From Plakobranchus ocellatus (taxonomy: Eukaryota > Mollusca > Gastropoda > Plakobranchidae): DNA of 24,455 bases. Made by a program: the position numbers and the translations under genes. Every line of letters starts with the position of its first letter. The stretch's first letter is position 1. The DNA lies in the NCBI GenBank assembly GCA_019648995.1, contig BLXT01001085.1:183412-207866 (forward strand), written 5' to 3'. The notes beneath the pieces were generated by a model. The model ran no database searches, was not told the DNA's origin, and was given only the letters and a program-made list of their open reading frames with translations. This document shows, piece after piece, positions 10,914 to 23,500 of the stretch.

Positions 10914-13900
10914 ATTCTCTCTTTCTCCTACTTTCCCCTTTCCATGTCTTTCTTTTTTTCTTATTGTTTCTTGATTAACGTGTGTGTGTGTGTGTTTCAC
11001 TTTTGCTCATTTTCAAAAGAAAGCAAAAAAAAAAAATATTCTTTTCTACATTATAATGGGATACTTCTTCATCAAAGGAAGTTTATTTTTTGTTGTTTTT
11101 GTTGTTGTTTTCAAATTTGTTGCAGATTTTTTTTTTACGCCAAGTCTTTTATTTTCAGGTGAAGACTTCACTAAGTAAAAGTTTTTCTGTTGGTTTGATT
11201 CTAATTCATCCTGACTCAAAAAATGCCAGGTAAAAAAATTTTAATGAAAAGAGCTCATTTCATATAATTGAATGACATATCGTTTTATTTATTGTGTAAA
11301 AAAAAAGTGGTATCAGACCAGGGCTTCAAATTATGGAAAAATCATGACTTTGATTGTATTCATTAAAGTCTAGAAAGCGTTATTGTGCTTAATCTAATGT
11401 AAATTCTAATCTTAGCAAAAAGCCTTTTAACTAACTAAATTTCCACGGAGAGCAAGTTAAAAATGAAATACATTAATGTTACACAGGAAAGTAGGTCTTT
11501 AAGCAGAGCATATTTTTTCGACATTAACATTTTGAGTCCTTGATTAATTCACTTAACACCGGGCTAAATTGTGCTGTTAATACCTTGCAACTGGCCTATT
11601 TTGCGAGATTTTGGAAATGTATGAAAAATACAGCTGGCTTTATGAAATTTTGTGTACTGATGGTTTCATATTAGTGTTATAATATATAAAAATTTTATGT
11701 CATTCTTTAAAAAATTGGTTTTTTTTCATACATTTTTTAAAATAGGCTGTATTTTCACTTTCAAACTTTTTTTTTTTTGGCCCTCTACATTCAAAACACT
11801 TGTGCATAAAAACAAAGAATCTAGATCTAGATCTTAGATTCTGAAAGTGAATAGTACTAGATGCACGCCAGTGATGGAATAAGTTACACAGATTCTAGTT
11901 CGATGTATAGAATGTAAGATGATGTGGCTAGATTTAGATCTAAAAAAATTACCATATAGAATTTTGATCTCTGTCTGTTCATTTCTCTCTCGAATAAGAC
12001 ATTATGTTTGCGCTCGAAACTTTTTCAGGTGAGGAACATAATACAAAGTGGTTTCCCTTCACTCTCAAATGGTTTGGCAAATGAAATAAATAAGATTGGA
12101 ACAGTAGTGGTCAGGAAAACACAGTATACACGGTTTTCGTACTCGGTTGAATAAGATAATCGAATATTGAGTATACTTCGTATTCGTACTCAGTGAGTTA
12201 AATAGTGGTACAAGGTCATTTTGATTGTAAAGAGTATTAAATACTGAGTAAATGTAGAGATAATCTTATCTTATAAAATGATGTATTCTAGTTCCTTTGT
12301 TTTTTTTCTATTTTGTGTTTTGTCTTGTTTTTTGCCATGATCATCAGTCCACTCAGAGTTTATCTTGATCTACCCTTACAAGCATCCCTGTTGGCTGTTT
12401 ATGGCAGCCTTGGTAAGATTCATTGTCTTGCACAAGACACTCTGACACCAAAAGATAATAGGTATTCTCTAAAAATTTAATGCTAACAGAATAAACACTT
12501 ACGCTTCTTTTATACCTACTGATTATACTCTTATCAGTTTTACTGCAGCAGTTTTTTTTTTTTTTCTATGTGTAAATTACATCGCAATCAAAAAAAAAAT
12601 TTTTACCTATTTTTTATTGATTTTTTTTTTCTTCAAGTTTTGGTTTTTTATTCATATTTTAAATGTCAAAATCACAATAGTTCCTTTATCAAACAACATA
12701 TATTTTGAGGGACAGTTTATTATATAAACTCAATAGATACAAAATTCTGAGCTATAGAACCTCAGTAAAATCGCATCTATATCGTTTTGAATCTGAACCT
12801 TTAAAAATCTTCCCCCAGAATATGAATTTCAAGCAGTAAAATTTTTATAATCTATTTTTCCTGTTTAAAATTTTTCTTTTTCAGGAAATCAAGAAATGGA
12901 AAAGAAGATTTTTAAAGGCAAGGATATAAATGCAAAAAAAATCAGTGTGGAAAGCTTTGCTCACTTCTCTGGGGTGAAGCATTTGAATGTTGTAAGTTTT
13001 GCTAGTCATCAGAGCCTTATTATCATTCTTATCTTGTGAGTGATTTCCTAGGTTACTCGACATTATCCATGAGACCTTCTTCTACAAGATTTTGGTCTGT
13101 TTCTGTATTATACTTGGAAAAGAAATATCTTAATGAACATATTTTGAGATTTCACCTGTTTAGAGTTACAAGTTGGAGAGTTTATAAGATACTTTTAGTT
13201 CAGTCCCACCTTTTAGGTTTGTGTAGTTTTGCCAAAAGCTTTGCATAAAATTAAATATAAAATGTTGCCATAAATGGCTTAGTGCAATTCAGTTATAAAT
13301 TTAGTTGAACACTGCCTGTAACTTTGAATTTTTTTCAATGATTTATTTGACTCAAATGCTCCTTGCATTGAATTCGTCGGAACTTAATGCCTGAGCAAAT
13401 CCAATGATTTCCCACATTAATTTTCTTCAATGGTCCCTGCTCTGTGCAGGTGCCTGGAGGTTGTTTAAAAATCTTCAGCTGTCCTTATTTTCATATGTGG
13501 AAAGGCCTGGGTGAGTTTTTTGCTAATTGTTATAGGCAGTGTTATTAAAGGCCCTCCTCTAAATCTACGGGGCAGATGTTTAAAATATGCTTGCATAGCT
13601 TTGTTGGCTAGGATCTCTATGTTCCTTCTAAGTATGCGGCCAAAAATAGCCAACGGTTTTCAATGATGTGACTTGACAGTGGTCGTTTTTGCATATTTTA
13701 TATAAGGACTGGTTGGAAATCGTTGTTGGATAGTGTATGTTTAGAACTTTTTGGGGCTGTTTTTTGTGGACTCTTGGCTTGCATGATTGCCCATGTTCCA
13801 CAGTTTATGTCAGAATAGATTTTACTAGTGCATTGTATAGTTTGCTTAAGGTGTTTCTTTTTATTTTGTCCATGCTTATCCACCCGCTCTTCAGTTTATT

Positions 13901-16900
13901 TAGTTGTTTTCTTCTTTCTGTGTCCTTTGTATCGCCTATGATATTTACAAAGACCAGTCCAATGAATTCAACATCATCTGTGTATGCAATCTTCCGCAGT
14001 ATCATTTCTTCTTAATATGATCTGGGATTCCCTATTACTTCTCTGGCTTCTTTTAAAGGTGTTTTCTAAGTGTACTGTGAATAAGGCTGGGCTTAGTCCA
14101 TCACCCTGTGGTGTGCTGACATTGGTGATGTTGTGATTTGGCCTTTTTTTAAATAGACTATAGAAAAGAAATCTCACCAAGTCTTGCTGAAATTTACCTG
14201 AAAGTTATTAATATAAGTCAAAAATAATTTGAGAACATTACTTTAGTTTCTATTATTATTTAGATTACAAGCACTCTACCATCAGAAGTTTATCTCCCAA
14301 AGATCTGTGTGAACTCTCACCACAATCTCAAAGTGCTTTTTTTTATAACCACCACCTATAGCTTTTATGAAAATACTAGTTATGCAATCCATAGGCTTAT
14401 TTGATTGATATGATGGTAAAAATATTGACCAATCCAATACTCTAATTTATCCCCCCCCCCCCCCTTTACACATAAACTCGATATGCCTACCATGTCACCA
14501 GGATACGATCTAACAACTTCATGTAAATAACGTCCTGACACCATCAAGAATCTTCTGGAAATTCCTAGATTTAAAAAGGTAAACAAAGCTAAAAAATAAA
14601 TTGTACTATTAAACTTAAAATAGGTCTCACCTAGGTCTACTTGAAATCAGACCAAACATTACAAGTAACCAAGGCCAAATCACAATATCAGCCGTTCCAA
14701 GTCTAATTCTCGATCTTGATCTGTTACAGATGTCAATGCAGTATTGATTTGCTTTTGTAACTGATTACCTTTCATGCGCTGCCAATCATATGTATTATTT
14801 GTATCTTTTTTATCCTTTAGTAAAATGAGAAATTTCTGAATGTAAGTCTTCTTTTACATTATATTTGAATAATTATGAATGTGATCCTCAGAAAGTGGGG
14901 CGTCGGTGACACAGTGGCTAGCAAATTTGCCCTGAAATCTGCAGAGACCCTTCAGTTGCAGGTTTGAGCCCCGCCACTGGCATCCTGGCTTGACGGAGGG
15001 CCTGAAAGCCTGAGATCACCATGTTGTGGACTGGCTATGTACAAAAACCCAAACCTCAAAAAGACTTTATAAATGTTTTTCAAATCTAAAGTATGGTTTA
15101 CGGCTGATATAGTTGAAACAGAGAGAGAGAAAGATAAGGAGATTGAGTAACCTAGCTAGAGAGACAGATACTAGAAAAATGTGAAGAAATGATTTTTTGG
15201 CAGAGAAGAACGAGAGAGAGATGGTGATGGAAGAAGATATCAATGTCAAAGATAAATTTCTTCTGGATTTAGCTAAATATATTTTTTCTATGTGTATTTC
15301 AAGGGCAGCTTTGAGTGGGAAGCAATGACTGTCAAGAGGAGTGAGAGGTTTCGTCCCTATCTGGTCGTATTTTATGCATGGTGGGCAGAACATGTTGAAT
15401 CTTATCTCAGACTCATTAAGTTATCAATAGAAGAAATGCAGACCCTTAACATCCTGGCCAAGTTTGCCTTGGTCAATGTGGCAGAAGAAAAAACTGGTAT
15501 GTATTTTGCTTCGTGCCAGCTTCTTTTCTTTACTTTTACAACATTGCTAACTGACTGCTTTTTTCAGTTCTGATAATAATTATTGGAACAAAAAGATCAT
15601 TGTGTTGGTATGTGAAAGGGTAGAAAATTTATTGATTACCACTTCAAAACATTTTGCTGGTTGTAATGTGGAATATACTCAGCAACAAGTCACTTTCTCC
15701 TTCATGGCATCTGAGAAAAAGACGTAGGTCATTATTCATACTATTTATTTCTCTTAAAAACAATGTACTCAATGTCTTGAGGTTACATGTTAATTCAATC
15801 TTTTTTCATCACTTAGGTGTTTAAACTCTCATGATGATTAACAACCATTGAGGCTAAAAATGCTTGGCAATTCATATGGGTTTGTTTGGAAGGGGGTGGG
15901 AAATCCCTGAAGATTTGTGCTAAACCATACTTGTGAACAATTATTTTAGTATCTGTAATGTGAATAAGCATATCAGACCAGAGGAACTTTGGAAAAAATA
16001 ATTATGGTAGCATAGCATTGCAGTCATGTTGAGCATTGTATGAGTATTTTTAGTTTAGATCTCCCCTTATTCAGTTTATTGATAGAATACAGCTGTTCTG
16101 ATGGCTCCGTATTTGGTCGTTTTCTTTGTTTTTGTCACCAACTTTTTTTTGGAAATTATTCTTTTGTGACACATATAGTGTTTTGCTGTTATGATTTTTT
16201 TGTCCAAATATTGATCACAAATCTTGAATGTTTATAATTATTTTTGTTTACTGCAGTAATGTCACGATATGTAGATGTCAAGCATTTCAAGTCTGTGCCT
16301 TTTATTGCCGTGTTTCAAAGAGGTTTGTCTCAGTATGTTAATGAGTTTCAATATCAGAAGAAAAAAAAAATATTGTTTTGTTTTCTTCCCAAATCTGGGA
16401 TCTTTAGAATAATTAAGGCTTAGCATTTTTTAAGTAGTGAAATGAATTTTTTTAATAATTGCACAAGAATTTATTACATTCTGCATAATCAGAAGTTTTA
16501 ATTGGTTCTAGTTTTTCATTCTTTAATTTTCAATCTGAAATGATTTGGGATTTCCAAAAATAACTATTTTTAGCAAAATGAATTTAACAAGCAAATACTA
16601 TATATTTTCTCTGTTGACACAATGAAATTAGTTCTTTTTTAACTATACTGTTAAAGGGTTGTGAGTTATAATTAACAAAATTAGTATTTTGAAAAGATTT
16701 TATTTCATGGGCAGTTGCTCTCCATTTTTTTTACGATGATACTTAAACGGCTAATGAAAATGAATATAAGAAAAATAAGTGCAACAGCCATGAAATAGTT
16801 GGGTTTTTTTTTATTGCTTTTTTTTTTAAACATTAAAAGATATAAATACTGAATCTTAAGTGTATCTTTTTTTCAGGAAAACATAAATTGTTTGTTTTTG

Positions 16901-17148
16901 GATCACTTTGTACTTTCCCTATTTTTAAAGAGATTTTTTCCCTTTTCATATTCAGAGAAAGGTAAGGATTCAGTAAATCAAACATTGGTTTATGAAAGTC
17001 ATCCAAGTCCTTATTTCCTGTTCCGAGCTTTGAGAGCTCATGGCGTCTGGTTGCATGACATATATGGAAAGCTGTGGGATTATGCTCCATATGCTACTTT
17101 GAATTTTAAGCAAGTAAATATAAACATACTTTAGCTAGATTTACACAT

Positions 17149-17207
<59 letters not shown>

Positions 17208-20200
17208 AAGATTGGGGTTTTAGTATTCACCAATGAACTGTCATGGTTAAACGCCAGAAAATAAAAAAAAAAGTTTGACATGTAGTTGGCTTGAAAATGT
17301 TGCCACCATAGATAGTAATTTGTGATTTTGAACGTTATCTAGTACATGGTGTTTTTATTTTGTTGTCCTGAAACTTGAAATTCATCAAGTTAGCTCAATT
17401 GCCTTGTTGCACAATACTATTTTTAGGTTTTTTTCCCAACTTGAATAGAGATGCTAGCCACTACTAACTGTTGCCCGGTCAAGGCTACTGAAGTGTTTCT
17501 ATTAGATCTATATAAAAAAATTCAGATTAAATAGAAAATTAACAGCTATCCAAATTAGATTTATTATTGCACAGATTGATTCGTCCTTTATGATTGCTTA
17601 TTGACTTTTTCCATAACGTATGATCAGATTTTCAAGTTTTGAGGTTAGATCTACGGTTCCATTTTTTATAATACAGTTGAAACGGATCAAAGTAAGCAAT
17701 AAAAACTCACCCTATGCTCTACTTTATGTTTCTAAATCTATCCAAGGGTATCTCAGATTGAAATGCAAAAAAGACTCCGATATTTTTTACAAAGCTGTTT
17801 TTGAAAAGATGAGCTAAATCGTTGACACGCCGGTCTAATGTTTAGACAGAAAAATGCTGTAACGTCTTACTGGTCCAGAGCTCAGGAACCAGGTGATGGC
17901 CGGTAGTGACGTTTTGCGGCAACAAGGCAATATAAGGATTCGTAGTATGGTTTTTTTTTTTCTTCTTTTTTTTTTTTTGTTGGTGTTAAGAATCTATATG
18001 CCGAAAAAAAAAAAAAATACTTATGAAATCTTTTTTCATGAAAAACTATCTCAAATATTAAATATCCAAGATATATATGGCCATCAGCATTGACATAAAG
18101 GCACTCCACTCCAAACATAATCTGAATTTCCCAATAATATATGGAAGGTAGCAAAAAACTTATTTGAATTTGTTTTCAAAAATGCAAGTAGGGGCCTAGT
18201 CAAGAGTTGAAAAAGTTGGTGGGTTTTCAAAATTCAGTCACAATGCTGAAGATTTAAAAAATTTTTTCATCTCAGTGATCAGAAAGTTAGACAAAAAGTG
18301 GGGAATTCTTAATTTAGGCAGTAAAAACGTAAAATGTGATATCTAAATTATGCAAAATTAGTAGAATTTTAAACATTCAGTTTTGATATATTAATTATTT
18401 AATGCAGTTTTTTTTTTCTTTTGTTTGTTTTTGGCTTTTTTGTTTTGTTTTTTTTTGGGGAGGGGGAAGGTAGGAGGGTTTGCACACTTTTTTTTTAAAT
18501 CATGTGATATGATTCCCTCAAATTTGCATCTTGAATTTTTTTTTTAATTGGTTGATTCTGAATTTATGCCTATGAAAGAGTAAGTATATCTATAGATCTG
18601 AATTAATTTTACCATCTATAATTAAATTTTTAGAATTCATCTAGATATAGGTTTGTGTATCAGAGCCCTGAAAGAAATCACTAATTATTAACTGTGAATG
18701 TTGCATTATATCAACTTTCTTTTGTTTAAAGTGTGATTAGACTTACACTATTATTGCAAAAGCACTTAAGTATTTTTTTGTGGGTTTTTTGTGTGTGTGG
18801 TGGTGATTATGTGGTGGGAGTAGGCACAGAGCAAGAAACGCTGTTTTCAAAGTCTGTTTGTTCAAATTTTTAGACTCAAAAACTTTTGAGATCATGTGTA
18901 TCGTTTGTATCTTCTGCTGCAGAATAGGATAAAGTTGTATCTGGAACAATAACTGTAGACTTATGATGTAAATTGCTTTTCATCTGAACAGTTTTCTGAT
19001 CTTAGAGAAGGTCCTAGAGGAACAGTTTGTACAGCATGGGCCAGTAATTTAACAGACAGTATGTTGCCGAGACCCATGATGAGTAAAAAGCCAAGGGCCA
19101 GAACTAAATTGCCTGTAAGTATTTTGTTTAATGCAGTTCTTTCCTACATAATTTGATGGGTCAAAGAGCTGAGTATTAACTCTTAGAGTCTGTTTAAGGC
19201 AGGAAGTTAACAACAAAAACTCTTCTGAACACATCAGGTGGATTCTTTATTTAATACTATCTAGTCAAATCCATCTTATTTTGAAACAAACCAAATAGCA
19301 AACCTGAGTGAACTAAACATCTTACATATTCACTTTTTTAGCAAGTCTTGAGGGTAGTGAAAATGTTTGCATCAGATATTCAATTTTTTTGTAGAGCTTA
19401 TCTTTTTTAAAGTTCACAGACAAATAAATAATTTTTTAGCAATTATGTAGACTTAAACAAAGTAAATAAATAGACGATTCTTGGTCCCACTTTAAATTTT
19501 GAAATGGTTTTATGGCTCACCTTGATAAATTAGTTTTTCAAGGTTGCCTGCAGTTATTGTTTGAGTTTTTTATTACAATTCTTCAATTGATATATAAATA
19601 GATTCTTAGCTAGATGAGACAAGCAATGCAAGAGTTGTTCGGTGTTTCTTCTTTTTTTTTTTTAGATAATATTTTTCAATGCTCTTATCAAGCTGCGATG
19701 CAGATATTGTCATAACAACAACAAAAAATATAGGCTTTTTATGATATTTCCTTTTGAAAATGATGAAGAATGTGGTAAATAATTAATTGATAAACAAAGT
19801 GGGAGTCTACTCCCAAAATTTAATGATTTGTCACATTGCTTTTTAAAACTATTCTTGAGCAGTTTGATTGTTTAGAGGGCTTTCTCCAGCTTAATTGCTT
19901 TCCCCTAAATTTCTCTTTCTTTACACCCCTTATTAATAGCCAAGATTAGAAAGACAATTGTCTAACTTGGATGGTGTGCCCATTTTGACTGAAGCATTCT
20001 GGGATGCAGCTATAGAAAGATCACAGACAATGCCAGGCAGTTTTCAGCTGGAACCAGATGTCCACGTCACTATGGTATTAATTTGATCTCATTTGCATCA
20101 CATATTTAAAATTTAATTCTTGCTTTTTTATAGAAATATATATGTGGATATATTAATCTAATTATAAATTGAGTTTCTTCCTCTGTAAAACTCATTTCAT

Positions 20201-20519
20201 TAAAAATTGTTCTTGGATAGATGGTTTTGAAATCGAATCATTGCACAGAAATCTAAATGAAGGTTTGGATATCCATAATTACATTCATTCCACCTTTTTT
20301 TTCACTCTTGCAGTTAGTATTTATTCGAGATGGCTGTGGCTCATGCAACCAGAAAATGCACACTTTTAAACAAGTTTATCAGGAGTTATCGAAAAAAGGT
20401 TTGCATTAATAGCACCATAATATTATTTTTGTAGCATTAACTATTACAGTTGTGGACTACTAATAGGTTTTGTTTAAAAGTTTTTCTTTCATTGTATATC
20501 CAAAATATAAATTAAAATG

Positions 20520-20566
<47 letters not shown>

Positions 20567-23500
20567 TAGATAGATAGATAGATAGAGGATATCAGGGCTA
20601 GTGACAGATAATTATATGGAGAAAAAAACTTGAACTCACATTTCTTAATGATTTTATATAAGCATGCTATGAGAAATACCAAAGACTAAAAGATGCAGAT
20701 TTTATTACTTGTGACATTTTGTATGCAATTTTTGTTACATGTTGATTAATCATGCTGCTTGTTTGCAAATGTGAGCAAATATTTGTTTTTTTTAAATTTA
20801 TTAGTGTGTTGTTACATAGAACACTTCAGAATTTGGAAATTTTTAAGATGATCTTTTAGTGCTGTGACATATCTTATGCTTAGAGGGTAAAATGTCTGAA
20901 ATTTTTTTATATTATTTTGGAGCAGTCTTTTCAAACACTATTATTTGATAGTTTAATTTTTAAAGCAGCAGTGGCTAAATACTCGTCTCTGATTCATAAG
21001 TTCTGTGTTTTGCTCAGCATTAATTTCGTAGGATAGAGGTGGATGAGGAGAACTTTTTTTTTCAAATGTTTATCTTACTGGTGCTATACTTTTTAACCAA
21101 TGTTACATGTCTTAAAACACATCCTAATGAGGCCAATGTGGCAAATTGATAGCAGACACATCAACACTATGAAGTGCCCTCTTTGTGAATAGGGACCAGA
21201 GGTTTGATATGCCTGTATGATATTACACTTCCCAGAAAAAAGAATGTAAAACTTATTTTTCTTTCGTTTTACGGATTTTTTTTTTTTTCAAAAAGTGAAA
21301 ACCCCAATATTCTAGCACTGGTTTGTCCAGTCTCTATCTAATTTTTACCATTGCAAAACCCATGAAATTTGAAATATTCAAAATACGACTTGTTTTGGGG
21401 TGTATATGAATAGAAGAAGCTCTCTTGACCTTACTTTTTTCAATTACCATTTTTCTTTCTTGACCTTACTTTCTTATTTTTTTCAATTACCATTTTTCTT
21501 TCTTGACCTTACTTTTTTCAATTACCATTTTGATTTTCAGGAAACACTCATATGTATCTGTTGAACTGTTCAAACGATGCTGATTTATGCAATGACCTTG
21601 GTGTTCAGGGTTATCCAACTGTATCAGCCCTGAGAAACTTTGCTGCCCTTGCCACACCCAAATGCACTGTGAACCCTCCAGAAAAACCTTATATTCGACG
21701 TGATTATCATGGGCCCTTATCTGTAAGATTAGCTGTGTATTTTACCTGTTTTGGTGATTTATAAGAATGTTGTTTGGGAAATTGCTTTTTTATGAAATTT
21801 CACTGAAATAATAGATTTAAAAACAGTATACTTTTCAAAATTTATTCTTGCAATATTTACTATCTAACTTGCATTACTTTGGATGTTTTACAGACAGGCG
21901 ATCTTATATCATGGATTGAATCTCTGGCAAAGAGTGGCATTTCTTATAATGGATTTGAAGTAATCAAAAAACCTTCAGATATGGTTGGTTGAGTTTTCTA
22001 TCGGTTAAATTTCCTTGTTAAAGATATCTTCTTTTTGAATCTTTCTGATTTAATTAATGAAATCGTTTAAAAAACAAAGTAACTCTTTTCTTTTTGTTAA
22101 TTTTGTGATTTTTCAAGGTCATGTTTGTTCCTGCTGTTGCATAAATCAAGAGCATTTAATCATAGATTATCAAGATTAGACAGAATGAAATAAGTTTTTT
22201 TTTTAGTTTTGTTGTTTTGAAATTCTTATAACATATTTATATAGAAGAAAAGAATATGTCAGGGTATTGTTTATGGATAGAACATACAATTTAACACGTA
22301 TATCTTTGAAAACATCAAATTCCATTATCCCTCTAAGTGGGAGTGAGTGGAGGGTTCCATATGGCAAGGAAGTGCTAGAGTAATACATTTTTAAAAATAA
22401 ATTTATTTATTTCCCTTACCTGACAGCTTAAACGTATTATTCAGATTACTTTTTTTGCACAATTTTAAAACGTTTCTCTTTTCAGGTCGAGGATGTTAGA
22501 CTTGTGGCCACTGTGATCCCAAAGTATTCAAATTACTTGCCTTTGGCACCAAGGGGAGACCGCAATTACTTTTACCATCCCCAGTGTTTGAGGCTGGTGT
22601 GTGAGCGTTTGTACGGTCTTGCCTCTTGCCACATCATATTCAGCAGGGAGATCCCAGCAGGAGAGTTTAGCAAAACTCCAGCCAGAGGTTCAGGAATGGT
22701 AGTTACTAAGGTGATTTTCTTTTTCTCTGTTAAATTTAAACAAGTAAGTCAATTTTTGTTGTTTTTAAAAAAAAAAAAGGTCATTTTGGATATTTCGTTA
22801 AGAAACTGTTTTTAATGTAGTGGCAAATAGAAACTTGAATTTGTCTGTACCCTAGCATCACCTTATTTACATGTTTTTTATCTTAAAAAAGTTAGTGATG
22901 TACTCAATGAATCATATTAGTTGGATGGGATAGTAATTCCATTTAAGCACAAATTTTATGTGTGTTGCGGTCCCACAAAATGAGTTGAGTTGAGGTTTTG
23001 CATGATTGACTTTAAATGAAAACCATGAATTAGAGAGGTAAAAACTACTCACCTCTCTATGTGAGAGCTTTCTATAGACATACCATAGACTTTCTGTACA
23101 TAAAAAAAATATTGGGGATTTTTACTTCTTTACTTTCACATTTTGAGTTGAACTCAATGATGCAGACCTGCAACTCGATTGATTTGTGAGACCACTACAC
23201 ATCTTATAAAAAAGCTAGAAGGACAGAGAGAGTTCCATGAGATTGTAGTTATAATTATCAATGATGCAATAGCTTCTCATTAATAAAGAGACCAGAGGCT
23301 CCAAGTTACTCTCTGAAGTGATAAGGAATAGTTTTGAGCCAATAAAATGTCTTGAGATCAGCTTAATGAGTCAGGAGTCACAATTTGAACATTTTAAACC
23401 ACTGGAACAGCTTGAAACTTCCTTTTGTGGGGTTTGCAATGGGAAAACTCGATAAAGCTATGTTGATTCTAAGCCAAGATATGGGATTTTTAATATTTTG

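Larger units (their letters stand above)
20399..21540. other. Intron after exon 13
   Basis: Holds a (TA)n run at about 20521-20566, then (GATA)n to 20586, further AT-rich sequence, and the tandem pyrimidine-rich repeat listed separately at its 3' end. Confidence 0.8.

Noticed and set aside
11530-12200. Possible transposon with ends CACTTAAC and GTGAGTTAA
   Set aside because: The ends match only over a few bases and I found no convincing inverted repeat or coding remnant.
14895-14980. Functional tRNA gene
   Set aside because: A and B boxes are present, but no complementary acceptor stem closes at the expected distance, and the body continues into a SINE-like tail.
17820-17950. GC-richer patch as an exon or regulatory island
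   Set aside because: Stops occur in all frames in the needed phase and there are no splice pairs; only its composition stands out.
3572-18600. Repeated AGATCT / TCTAGATCTAGA-like palindromes
   Set aside because: In a sequence of this base composition several AGATCT sites are expected by chance (my rough estimate is about eight), and the spacing is irregular.
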